A model generated the notes under the pieces. The model made no database searches. It was not told the origin of the DNA and worked only from the letters and a program-made list of their open reading frames with translations. From Akebia trifoliata (lineage: Eukaryota > Streptophyta > Magnoliopsida > Ranunculales > Lardizabalaceae): DNA of 64,000 nucleotides. The translations under genes were made by a program, and so were the position numbers. Below are positions 43,730 through 55,404 of the stretch, piece by piece (positions within the stretch are counted from its first letter, which is position 1; every line of letters starts with the position of its first letter). The DNA lies in contig CM030707.1 in the NCBI GenBank assembly GCA_017979445.1, positions 18,117,086 through 18,181,085 on the forward strand, given 5' to 3'.

Positions 43730-46700
43730 TGGTTTCCTACATTATGTCCATAAAATTCTAGGAATATTAGTAAAAGTTATGGGTAGTAACAATGAAAGCT
43801 AATTGTACTTAACGATAAATAGTCTTTTACTGGCTAGATCTCAAACCTTATACTATTTTTAAATACCTCCCTAAAATCAAAACAATTTCCTCCCACCTTG
43901 TTTTTTCAATTTTTAGAAACTCATCCTTTCACAAAGTTATTTATTTTTAAATTTAAATGACAAGATTACTCCTTATTTGCAATGATTAATCATAAATTAT
44001 AAATGGATAACAATATTGTCCAACATTTGACACAATTACTTATTTTTAAATGACAAACAAATCTAGGAAAATAGAATTAATCTTTAGGAATTTCTTATGG
44101 AAGTATGCCCCAAGGGATTCTCAAGAAAATAAATAAATAGTATTTAAGAAAAATTATTCTGATTCCAAGGAAAATAGTATTAATGTCTAGAAATTTATTA
44201 TTTTCCTCACATCGCAGCTGTAAATCGAATAGAAAGCCACCATCTTGGTTTGAGGTTAGAAAAGTTCTTCCCAAAATTGCCCGCTTGAATATGGACTTTT
44301 CTAAGAATTTATTATTTTCTAGGGATCAATAGATGTGTCTTAGGCTCCGTTTTCTTGGAGTCTCAGATGGTGGGTCCATATTGAACCAAAGAGACTCGAG
44401 TAATGTATGTTTGGATACAACAACAGTGCTACTCAATGTAAGTATACAATCAAGCTTTACAACCATAATTATTTAGTGTTTGGTGGTAGGAATATAAGAT
44501 TCTTGTTCGGAAGAGAGACAATTATGTTTCCTTTAATCATGAAGGATACTTTGGTTGATGGAAAAGACTTATTCGTGTCTTTTTAGACTTCCATTACACC
44601 TCATAATCATAGGGTGTTTGGTTGGAGGGATATTGGACACTATTGAGACAAAAGAATAATCCTATTTCTTTTAATCAAATTAAATGAAGAATATATAGTA
44701 AAATTGCATTAGTAAAAAATTGCTTTAGGCACAACGTGAAAAAAGCCCATATTTGATAGTCCAAGATATCGAATTTTTCATTGTAGAATTTTTTCTTTCA
44801 ATGGATCGAAACCATCAAATTAATGGAGGATGGGAAAATTTGATAGCTCTAAGCTATCAATCGGGAAACATAGTATTTTCAACGGCCTTGGGACGTCGAA
44901 ATTTAGTTTGTAAAATTCATGGGCCTTGGCCCGTCAAATTTTCCAGTTTTCACATAGCGAGGAAACTTTTTTTGTGTGTGTGCTGAGTATGATTCTATTA
45001 ATAAGGAACTGGAAAGGGGGAACACCCTATCTTGGCCAAATGAGGAAATATCAGAAAAATTAGAAAAGATTACGTAAGAGTTACTATAGCCAATTATTTG
45101 ATCATGTTTGGCAACAAGGATATTAGAATCTTATTAAGAAAGAGAAGATCTATTTTTGTTTGCCATACACGAGGAAATGATAGACAGAAAGGTTTAAAGA
45201 AAAGATATTTTAGGCATCTACTTCAACTCCATCCTAATAACCTTTCGACCAAACTCAACCCTATTACTAAAGTATATATAGCTAAATTTGAAAGATTTTG
45301 CTTCTTTAGGACAAGCATAGAATGAATATTTTTGGAAAATAAATGGCCAATCATTCTTTACAAAATAAACACAAATAATTATATATGAATGTCAAATTCT
45401 CGATCAACCTTAATGAACCATCTCTTTTACATTCGGGCACGTAAAACTTAATTGAGATTCATGACATAAAAAAAAATGAAAGGATTCTCTACGAATCAAA
45501 ACAGACAAAAATAAGAACAAAATCATGATTATCAATTTTCAAAATTAGATACTTCAAAGTTCAACGCATAAACAAACATATGTCATGCTTTTATTCAAAG
45601 ATATGAAATTCGATCTAGAGATAAAGAAAAAGATCAATGTGCTTCTCATCATCCCTGATGACTAATGTTGCAAGTTTGAATTACAGAAGTTTTGAATTTG
45701 CAATTAATTGTTATTCTATAGCTTCTACATTGCCAATGGCATAGTGAAAGTTGGGTAAAATACAAATTATGAACCCTAAAAATAGATTATGATATATCCG
45801 AGGTGCTCTAAACATGCCTAGCCCGTCAGTCCCCTTCATTCAAGTCTGTCGAGAATGAAGAAATTAATGGTGGAGGTTGGGATGGATCCAAGACCTTGAA
45901 GGAAGGCGATTTATTTAACGCTAGACCAATATTGTTATTATTGCTTTCTAATGCAAGTTGCAAATGGTTACATATGGTTTGGCGATTGATTTTATCCCGC
46001 TTGCTCTTTCTGTGGACTTTTTGATGTCCCCCCAAGGGTTAGATAGCTCTTGAAAATTTTCTCACAATATTTACATTTAAAATAACGATCATTTCTCACA
46101 ATAGATTTGTCTACAATTTCTTCATTTGTATAAGGAACTCAATGGAAAATTTTGAAAAATAATGAGGAAAGAAAGATAGCAAGCAAGAGAAAGTATTTGT
46201 ACTTGTAGTTGGTATTCACCTTTTATTTTATTTTTCAACTGGCTAGAATTCTAGGGCTTAGACTAATATTAATTATTCCATTTATATATGGAAAGAAATC
46301 TCAAAGCTCAGATATTGAAAAAGTTTGATACATATGCGTTAACACTTCTTGAGTTGTCATAAATTTACCTAAGCAATATTTTGAATTTTTGATGCTACAT
46401 GAGAGTTAATTAATTTGTTGTTCATGTGCATCATGTTGGGTGTTAAGTCTTCTACATTATGCACAAAGCACTTTAGAAATATTCGTAAAAGTTTTGGGCA
46501 TATAAGAAACTAAATCAATGAAAATTTATATAAAAAAATATCATTAAATAAATTAAAATTAGGAAAGAATATAATGCAAGATCTTTTGAAAAAAAGAAAA
46601 ATAGAAAAAAAGTAGACATTGTAACTTTGGATGTTAAAGTAAGCTCATTTCTATGATTTGAGATTCAAGAAGAGTTTAAGTATGTATTTTTTGAAGAATT

Positions 46701-46815
46701 TTTTTTTATTTTTTATGATGAGAGTCCTTGATGGTTAAAGTGTGAGAGGTGTAGGTTTCTCAAAATCCATTTTCTTTGTATTCTTTCATACTTTAATGAA
46801 AAATTCAAATTTGAA
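43730..46815. repeat. Zinc-finger duplication unit 4
   Basis: Runs parallel to unit 2 from TTCTAGGAATATTAGTAAAA onward. A segment at about 44731-45065 is not found in the other units and may be an insertion; it contains a perfect hairpin TTGATAGCT-cta-AGCTATCAA (44839-44859) and no gene. The rest is shared flank around the pseudogene. Confidence 0.65.
45615..46143 (-). pseudogene. C2H2 zinc-finger pseudogene, copy 4
   Basis: Aligns with the intact gene but carries several frameshifts: a lost base after the IEF codons near the start, an extra G in a G-run at the GGH codons of the finger (near 46030), and an insertion after LNEG. QALGGH has become LTLGG-H. The EAR motif has decayed to DLFLYL. 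The start codon position is ATT. The 69-codon frame at 45826-46035 is its middle part. Confidence 0.8.
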
Positions 46816-46817
46816 CC

Positions 46818-46973
46818 ATTAGTTGGGCTAAATATGCCCTGATACTGCCTAGAGAATTGTCAACCTTTGGGGCAACTGGTAATAACATATCCAGAGCTTT
46901 CCATTTCAAATTTACGATAATATCCCTTATTGGGGATGATGAGAAAGACTGTGATCTTTCTTTGTATCTCTAT
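46818..46973 (+). pseudogene. C2H2 zinc-finger fragment, subfamily b, copy 3
   Basis: Only the C-terminal part survives: TTAGTTGGGCTAAATATGCC (the subfamily b insertion), GTCAACCTTTGGGGCAAC, then GGGGATGATGAGAAAGACTG and a degenerate EAR end. It is joined directly to a piece of the RNase H-block at about 47030. Confidence 0.7.
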
Positions 46974-47029
46974 GCCAAATTTCTTGTTTTTGACTAAATG
47001 CATGGGATGTTTTTGTTTCTTGTATTGGA

Positions 47030-47480
47030 AATCTAAGATAAATTTTAATTCTGTTATAGCAAGGTGATGTGCATATTTATTTAAATTTCTATTAAATATT
47101 GATTATCTACATGGGATGTATGTATTCACTGCGGGGCAATTGTAAGGTAGGAAAGTAGATATTAATTACACATACGTGTGACATTAATTTCTCTTTTATC
47201 TTTCTTTTTTAAGAAACAAAAATATACAAATATTTGCTAATTTTGTTCTATTAAAAATATGGTAAATACCTACAATGAATAGTCCATTGTGTCAGTTCTT
47301 GAGCATTGTACTAATCTATAATATTCATTTGGGATAGTTGTTGTCCCATGTATAATGGGATGCATAGGAAAGAAGTATCAATTTTGGGATCAGGGCGGTC
47401 GTTTTTTATTTCTTAATAGTGAACTTATTTTATAAAAATAAGATAATGAAAATATAGTGATAATTTAAGAATCATCAAAC
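47030..47480. repeat. RNase H-block fragment
   Basis: Collinear with 34135-34320 and 54505-55170, e.g. GTATATGGGATAGTTGTTGT-like and TTTTGGGATCAGGGCGGTCG. It lacks the RNase H remnant itself. Confidence 0.55.
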
Positions 47481-47484
47481 TAGT

Positions 47485-49870
47485 GCCAAGTGCATTGTAC
47501 AGTGCGTCTACACGGCCCTTTGATTTTCTTTTCATCGATGCAACTGATTTAGATACGCAACATCTCATGAATTGATTAATGGGTGTTTTACATAATCAAA
47601 TAATTTTTTTGTCAAATTATGTAACTAGATATGGTTTTGGAATATTTATGTAGCAAACTAAATTTTACTTTTAATGTAAAAAACTTTTGTAGTGATTTAC
47701 CATTATGCATGTTTTATTTTTCAAAAAATTACATAACTGATATTTTAAAATCAGAAGGATATAAAGGTAAATTAACTATTTTTTTTTTATAAAGATGGTA
47801 AAATTTATCTGAGTACGTAAATATTTAAAAATCATAGTTGGTTGCGTAATTTGACAAAAAGTTTTATCCGTTTCAGTATTTTCACCCAAGTTTTAATTAA
47901 TGTAAAATTCTTTGGTGCTAACCATCTTCCAACCACACTATCTAATAGTAAATCTAGGCTTAATATCCTATCTCGATAGTTTATAAGGAAATTATTCAAT
48001 TTTGAACTTCATTAAAGCATGAAAGAAGAATACAAAGAAAATAGAGCTTGAGAAACCTACACCATTCACACTTTTGCCATCAATGAATCTTATAAAAAAA
48101 TGCTTCAAAAAAAAAAAAAAATACTCTTAAATTCCTCTTGAATCTCCGACCAAAGAAATGAGGTTGCTTTGACATCCAAAGTTACAACGTCCACCTCATT
48201 TTCTGCAAATAATATCGCATTATCTTTTCTTCTAACTTGAATTTATTTAATGATGATATTTATAAATTTTCGTTGATATAATTTTCTATGTACACTTAAC
48301 TTTTACTAATCTTTCTAAGGTGCTCTACACATAATGTAGAAGACATGATGCCAGTAATATACACTTGCACATCGAACTAACAAACTCATGTGAAAATGTT
48401 GCTTGGGTAAAATTCTAATAACTCAGGAAGTGTTAATGCATTCTAATCACATCTTTTTACTCACCACATTTTGTGATTTCTTTCTATATAAGAAAAAAAA
48501 AATTAATGTTAGTCCAAGCACTAGGGTTTCCAACCTCTCACAAAAAAAAAAAAAAATGGAAAGCACTAGCTACTATCACAAGTATTTTCTCTTGCTTGCT
48601 TTCTATCTTCTCATCATTTTTTAAAATTTCTATGGAGTTTTTTTCTACAAATGAAGAGATTGTTGGCAAATCTATTGTATGAAATGATCGTTACTATGAA
48701 TGTAAATATTGCAAGAAGGTATTCAAAAGCTATCAAGCTTTATGGGGACATTAAAAAGCCTATAAAAATAGTAAACGAGTAAAAAGAATCGCTAGATAGT
48801 GCGTAGTCATTTGCAATTTGTCTTGGGAAGCAATAGTAGCAATATTGGCCTAGTGCTAAACAAATCACCTTGCTTCATAGCCCTGGATCCATCCCGACTT
48901 CCATCCATAATTTCTTCATCTCTCACAAGCTTGACTGAAGAGATGAGTATGTTTATGGCGCCTCGAATGGATCATAATCCATTTTTAGGGTCCACTAGTT
49001 GTACTGTACCCTACTTTCATTACGTCTCTAGCAATTCTCAAGCAATAGAAAAACAAAAAACCTAGTAGCAGATCTAGTGCTTTCATGTTTCAAATTTGAA
49101 CACCAGTCATAAGGGATGATGAGCAAGATATTGATTTTTTTTCTTCATTTCTAAATCGAATTTTGTGTCTTTGAATAAATGCATGACACATGTTTGTTTT
49201 ATGCGTTAAACTTTGAAGGATTCATCTGAATTCTTCTATGATTTTATATCTAATTCAGAAAATTGATAAGTGCGTGTTTATGCTTATTTTTGTCCATGTT
49301 GACTTGTAAGGAGTCCATTTATTGCTTAATGTCAAGAATCTAATAAACAATTATTACATGTGTGCAATTGTAATTCATGATATATGGTTTGTTTGATGTT
49401 ATGTTATCTCGTTTAAGATGGTTAAGTAAAGATTTTGAAAAATAAAAGAGATGGTTCATTAAGGTTGATTGAGAATTTGATATTTATAAATATAATTCTT
49501 CGTGTTTTTTGTTGTAAAGAATTATTGACCATTTACTTTCCAACAAAAATCATTCCATGCTTTGCTAAATGAAGCAAAATCTTTCCATTTTCTCCATACT
49601 TCAATAATAGGGTGGAGTTTGTTGGTAAAGTTGTGCCATGATTTCCTTGAATGAGGGATTATAAATATTAGATATTAAGATCAGGCTGAATATTTCCTTT
49701 AAATCTTTTTGTCTATCATTTCATCATTTATAGTAAATAAAAATACATCGTTATTCTTTTTTCAATAAGAATCTAATATCTTTGTAGCCATACATAATTT
49801 AATGGTTGGTTGTATCAGGCTCCTAGAGCATATTTATAAACATGCATTTCCTATCCACTCTTCGTTTCGT
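47485..49870. repeat. Zinc-finger duplication unit 5, inverted
   Basis: The whole unit runs opposite to units 1-4 and 6. Its closest match is unit 1: the reverse complement of 49480-49790 follows 2900-3200 closely (CTTCAATAATAGGGTGGAGTTT against AAACTCCATCCTATTATTGA). Neither SINE of unit 1 is present, so the insertions postdate the duplication. Confidence 0.7.
48632..49153 (+). pseudogene. C2H2 zinc-finger pseudogene, copy 5
   Basis: Starts ATGGAGTTTTTTTCTACAAA. A stop follows KSIV, and the finger reads CKYCKKVFKSYQALWGH, stop, KAYKN, so both the GG and the second His are lost. A 88-codon frame (48799-49065) covers the middle part and keeps NPFLGSTSC. The EAR codons have been shifted to a Phe/Ser run. 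Confidence 0.85.
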
Positions 49871-50560
49871 ATCTTTGACTTAATGCATGGGATATGTTCA
49901 TTCATGCACTGGAATTTGAAGAATTAAACAAAATTCTTTTATGATTTTATTTCTAATTCTCACAAATCCATAAATGTGTGTTTATGCATATGCTTATTTT
50001 CTTTCTTATCAAATCCCTTTTATTGGTTCATGGCATGGATTTTACAAACGATTATGTTATATGTGGGTGACTTCAATTTATGTTTCATCGAGATTTTTGT
50101 TATGTTATATGATATTATTTCCCTCAAGTTAGTATGTTAAAGATCTTACAAAAAAGAAAAAAAGAAAAATAATGGCCTTAGATCCATAGCTCAATTGGTT
50201 TGACACATTGCAAAACAACTTTGATATCATGGATTCAAGTCCAACTTATTCACACAAAAAAAAAAAAAGAAGGAAAAACAGAAAGACATGGTTTAATAGG
50301 GTGGCTAAAGAATTTGAGATTCATAGATTTTTTTATTTTTTATTAAATTTATATATGATGAATGGAATTTTTGGCCATTTACTTTCAAATAAAATTTTCC
50401 CATGCTTTTGTTCAACAAAGTACAATATTTCCATTTTCTACATTCCACAGTGGTTGGGGTGGAGTTTGGTTGCAAGCGTCTGTTGTGCTTTCTTTTAACT
50501 AATTACAAAAAATATTTGATATAAGGATATCATTTTTTTGGGATGGAACTTAAGAGTAAT
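49871..50560. repeat. Downstream flank of subfamily b, copy 3
   Basis: Collinear with 21020-21310 and 31600-32170. The 96-codon frame at 50208 is mostly poly-Lys and hydrophobic residues from repeats and is not conserved. Confidence 0.55.
50174..50249 (+). repeat. tRNA-like SINE head, copy 3
   Basis: ATAGCTCAATTGGTTTGACA (A-box-like) and ATGGATTCAAGTCC (B-box-like), then an A13 run. As with the 31889 copy there is no complementary acceptor stem. Confidence 0.5.
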
Positions 50561-53500
50561 ATTTCTAATGGGAGTATGCTCCAGTGGATTCTCAAGAAAA
50601 AAATAGAATTTTAGAAAAATAATTCTGATTTCTAGGAAAATAGAATTCATCTCTAGAAATTTATTGTTTTCCTCACAATGCTGTCTTATGTTGAATAAAA
50701 ATCCACCATCTTCGTTTGAGGTTAGAAAAGTTCTTCCCAAAATTGTAGACTTGAATATGGACTTTTCTATGAATTTATTATTTTTTACAGATCAATTGAT
50801 GTATCTTAGGATCCATTTTCTTGGACTCCCTCGAAATATCCTCTAATCTTAGCCATTCATGTGATGGAGAGTCTAAAACATCTATTAGCCTCGTATATTT
50901 TTTCTTTGAATATTGTTATTGGATAAAGATTGTCTCAAACGAAGTTTGGGGTAAATAATCGAACGGGAGACTGAGATAGAGTGGCATTCCTATAGATTCC
51001 CATCTGTACTTATCTCTAAAGAAGTACTCTTAAGGATAAATATCTGGTTATGGGTCCAAGTCTGGATTGAACCCTTGAGACTCGAGCCATGTATGTCTGG
51101 ACACAACAACAGTACTACCCAATGTAAGTATACATTCAATCAGGAGTTATAACCCATAATTCATTAGTATTTGGTGGTAAGAATATCGTATTCTTGTTTG
51201 GAAGAAAGACAATTGTTTTCTTTAATTTTGAAGGATTGTTCAGTTGATGGAAAACATTTGTTCGTGCTTTTTAGACTTCCGTTACAACCCATAATCATAT
51301 GGTGTCTGGCTGCAGGGATATTGGATACGATTTGGAGAAAGGGATAATTGTATTGTATCTCTTTTAATCATATGAAACGAAGAGTGCATAGGAAAAGTAT
51401 ATTAGTAAAAAATTGCTTTAGGAACCTACTATATAGCAAACTATTCGATCGTGTTTGGCAACAAGGATATTGGATTTTTATTGATAAAGAGAAGATCGAT
51501 TTTGGTTTACCATACATGAGGATATGATAGACAGAAAGGCTTTAAGAAAAGAAACTTTACGCATCTATGTCAGCCCCATCCTAATATCTTTTCAACCAAA
51601 CTCGACCCTATTATTGAAGTATGGCTAAAATTGAAAGATTTTGCTTCCTTTAGACAATCATATAATGAATTTTGTTGAAAAATAAATGGCCAACAATTCT
51701 ATACAACATAAACACAAAGAACTATAGATATGAATCTTAAATTTTCGATCGACCTTAATGAACCAACTCTTTTACTTTCAGGCACATAAAGATTAATTGA
51801 GTTTCATGAAATAAAGAAATAAAAGGACTCTATACAGCTCAACATGGACAAAACTAAGGATAAGTACGTGCTTATCAATTTGCAGAATAAGATATAAAAT
51901 CATTGAGAATTCAGTTGAATTCTTCAAAGTTCAACACATAAAACATACATACGCCATTCATTTATTCAAAGACATGAAATTCGGTCTAGAGATAAAAAGA
52001 AGGGTCAATGTCTTTCTTATCATCCCCAATGACTGGTATTGTAGATTTGAAGCGTGAAAATTCTAGATCTGTTACTAGTTGTTTTTCCATAGCTTAAGCA
52101 TTGTCAAAGATGCAATGAAAATTGGGTACAATAAAACTAGTAGACCCTAAAAATGGATTATGATCTATCCAAGGAGTTGTAAACATGCTCATCCCTTCAT
52201 TCAAACCTGTGAGGAATAATGGAATTATAGATAGAGGTCGGGATCGATCCAAAGCCATGAAGGAAGGTAATTTATTTAACATTTGACAAATTTTGTTACT
52301 ATTGCTTCCCAAAGCAAGTTGGGAATGGCTATGCACAGTATGGAGATTCTTTTTACCCTGCTTGCTCTTTCTGTGAGCTTTTTGACGTCCCCCAAGAGCT
52401 TGATAACTATTAAATACTTTTTCACAATATTGACATTCATAGTCACGGTTTTATCTTACATTAGAGTTTCTTATGATTTCTTCATTAGTATTCTATGAAA
52501 TTTTTTAAAAATCGATGAGGTGATAGAGATAGTTTGAAAGACAAAGTACTTCTGATTGTAGTTGGTACTTGACTTCTATTTTATTTTTTGAGAGGTTAGA
52601 ATCCTAGTGCTTGGACTCTTATTATTGGTTCCATTTAGAAATGGAAAGAAATCTCAAAGCCTAGATATTGAAAAGGTGTGATAAAGATGCATAAACACTT
52701 CCTGAGTTGTCATAATTTTACCTAAGCAACTACATGAGAGTTTGTTAGTTTCCTGTGCAAGTGCATTATGTGTGATACTAAGACTTCTACAATATATGTA
52801 GCACTTTAGAAATATTCGTGAAAGTTATGGACATATAGGAAACTATATCAATGAAAATTTATAAACATTATCATTAAATAAATTCAAATTAGGAAAGACG
52901 ATAATACAAGATCCTTTGCAAAAAAGAAAAGAGGTGAACGCTGTAAATTTGGATGTCAAAGCAACCTCATTTCTTTGATCTGGGATTCAAGAGGAGTTTA
53001 AGAGTATATTTTTTGAAGAATTTATTGATGAGAGTCCTTGATGGTTAAAGGTGAAGGACATAGATTTCTCAAGCTCCCTTTTCTTTGTTTTCTTACATGT
53101 TTTAATGAAATTCAAAAGGGAATCATTCCCAATAAACTACTGAGTTAGGATCCTAAGCCTAGATTTACTATCGGATGCTATGGTTGGAAGAGGCTTAGTA
53201 GTTAGCACCAAAGGGTTTTATGTCAATTAAAACTAGGGTGAAAATAGTGAAACAAATAAAATTTTGTGCCAATTAGCAACAAAATATGATTTTGAAATAT
53301 TTCCATACCCAGATAAATTTTACATCTGTGCAAAAATTTTGTATTGAATTTACCTTTATACCCTTTTAATTGTAAATTACTACAAAAGTTTTTATACTAA
53401 AAGTAAAATTTAGTTGGGTACAGAAATATTTCAAAATCATATCTATTTACCTAATTTGACCAAAACTTCTATTTGATTTCATAAAATACTAACCAATTCA

Positions 53501-53720
53501 TGAGACATTGTTCAAATTAGTTGCGTCCAAAGTTGAAAAGAAAATCAAAGGGTGTAGATGCACTATAAAATGCACTTGGCACTAGTTTGAAGCGTGCACC
53601 AACTCTATTTTGTATTTCCACTTGTATAGATGACACCAAATGTGCTTTGGTAGGTTGATTCAAAAGTTCATGAGGTTTGGCAAGCCAATAATATTATGCA
53701 ATGATATTGATATTTCAGCA
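50561..53720. repeat. Zinc-finger duplication unit 6
   Basis: Collinear with unit 3 along its length: CCCAAAATTGTAGACTTGAA, the empty copia site AAATGGCCAACAATTC, then after the pseudogene GGATGTCAAAGCAACCTCAT and TGGTAGGTTGATTCAAAAG. The copia element and SINEs are absent. Confidence 0.7.
51986..52496 (-). pseudogene. C2H2 zinc-finger pseudogene, copy 6
   Basis: The finger reads CEKVFNSYQALGGRQKAH: the first zinc His is replaced by Arg while QALGG remains. A deletion near the start shifts the frame, stops lie before NRDYEC and after FDNA, and the start codon position is ATA. The EAR motif has decayed to DPSFYL. Confidence 0.85.
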
Positions 53721-54115
53721 TATTTGAGATTCATAGACTTTTATTTTATTTTGTAATGCATGGATTCTACATTCTATGGTGGTTGGGGTGGAATTTGGCT
53801 GCAAGGGTGTGTTGTGCTTTCCTTTAACCTGGAACAAGAAATATTTGATATAAGGATATTATGTTTTCTTTTGAATGGGACTTAAGAGTAACAGGCACCT
53901 AAGGTGTCTTCTCATGAGTCTTCTCATGAAGACATTCCATCTATGATTTTATCATGTTTGATGAACAAAAATATAGCCATCCTTTCTTCCATCAGGAATC
54001 CTATATCCTTGTACCCAAACAAAACAAGATGATTGGTTGTATCAGCCTCTAGAGCATTTTTTATTAACACACCTTTTCTTTCCAACCTTTAGTCTATATA
54101 ATTAAAAGAAGATAG
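53721..54115. repeat. Flank of subfamily b, copy 4 (no gene)
   Basis: Collinear with 32010-32400 (TTTGAGATTCATAGA, GGAATCCTATATCCTTGTA). No gene is present. Confidence 0.5.
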
Positions 54116-54212
54116 CTTCTATTGGCACCCCAACTTTTACTTATGACACCCCAATTAAAATTAAAGCAAGTAAGTGAATAGTTGAAAATAAGTAAAAGTT
54201 GGAGTACCAATT
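54116..54212. mobile_element. Foldback MITE, AACTTTTACTTATAACAC family, copy 2
   Basis: Inverted arms GGCACCCCAACTTTTACTTA and AAGTAAAAGTTGGAGTACC around a short AT-rich loop; compare 32909-33017. Confidence 0.6.
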
Positions 54213-54657
54213 AAGTGAGAAAGTTTTCTTCTATTTTTCATTTAGGATAGGATATTTGAATCAGAGGTAACAATTTTTTTGATTTAGTGAGTTATTTTTC
54301 TTAAATAAGTATAAAATAAATTTCTTCAAGTACATATTATATTTGTATAATTGTATTATTAAAGAAGAGTTAATTTATGTATTCAATGAAATGTTATTTA
54401 CAAATATATTTAGTTTTAAAAAGAATTGGATTTCTACATTTTGGAAATGCAATGTTAACATTGTGAGTGATTATTTTATCATTGCTTGTATATGTTGTGA
54501 ATGGAAATCCAGGATAATTTTAATTTTGTTATCGTGGGGCGGTGTGCATATTTATGTAAATTTCTTGTAAAAATTGATTATCTTCATGGGATGTTTGTAT
54601 TCATTGTAGGGCATTGCTGGGTAGGAAACTAGATATTCATTACGCATACGTGTGATG

Positions 54658-54899
54658 GTTTTTTTTTTTTTTTTTGATATCGTGGGTATCCCCACCTGTT
54701 GAGTGGGACTAATCTTGTATTCATATGCACCGCCCTCTCGAAAAGTCCTACGTGCAACAGGTTGAGTCAAGGGTCAACCAAACCCTAGAGGGTGGCCCCA
54801 AGAAATTCATAGTTTCATGGGGTTTCGAATACTTGACCTACTCTTCTTGAGGAGCTTATCAAGGTTCAGCTTGCCACTAGGCCAACCCCTTGGGGTTAT
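54658..54899 (-). mobile_element. tRNA-derived SINE, family A, copy 3
   Basis: A T-run at 54659-54675 is the poly(A) tail of a minus-strand insert. Flanks GTGTGATG (54650-54657) and GTTTGATG (54900-54907) are an 8-bp duplication with one mismatch; the related site at 47175-47185 is empty. On the minus strand the head is CCCCAAGGGGTTGGCCTAGT, like family B. Confidence 0.8.
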
Positions 54900-55180
54900 G
54901 TTTGATGATAATTTCTCTTGTATTTGTTTACAAAAAAATAGGTAAATATTTGCTAATTGTGATCTATTAAAAATATAGTGAATACCCATAATGAGTAGTC
55001 CATTGTGTCATTTTTAGAGCATTGTACTAGTCTACTAGTCTATCATATTCATTTGGGATAGTCGTTGTCCCATGTATTACATGTTGCACAGGAGAGGAGT
55101 ATCACTTTTGGAATCAGGGAGGTTCTTTTTTATTTTTTAATAGTGTATTTGTTTTGTAAAGATAATATTATGGAATAGAG

Positions 55181-55404
55181 TCGTGATTTTCTGACTCCCC
55201 CCTCTAGCATACTCCCCCTCTACTCTAATGATGTGGCATGTGATAGAACCATAGATTTTCTTTCCTCGAGATACTCAATTGCACATCCACATAAACATGT
55301 GCAATTATGTATCTCAAGGAAGAAAATCTATGGTTCTGTCACATGTCACGTTTGAAGAATAGAGGGGGATCGTATGTCAGAGGGAGGAGTCAAAAAACCA
55401 TTAC
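55181..55404. mobile_element. Foldback MITE, GTGATTTTCTGAC family, copy 1
   Basis: Left TCGTGATTTTCTGACTCCCC and right (reverse-complemented) GTAATGGTTTTTTGACTCCT. The inner arms AACCATAGATTTTCTTTCCT and AGGAAGAAAATCTATGGTTC are nearly perfect inverted repeats. The paralogous site near 34290 has no insert. The duplication is not resolved. Confidence 0.75.

Noticed and set aside
48403..48682. Plus-strand frames of 73 and 69 codons just before zinc-finger copy 5
   Set aside because: They translate the leader and poly(A) run of the unit and are not conserved in the sister units.
50208..50498. 96-codon plus-strand frame
   Set aside because: It begins in the tRNA-like repeat, runs through a poly(A) tract and is broken in the collinear copies at 31.9 and 53.7 kb.
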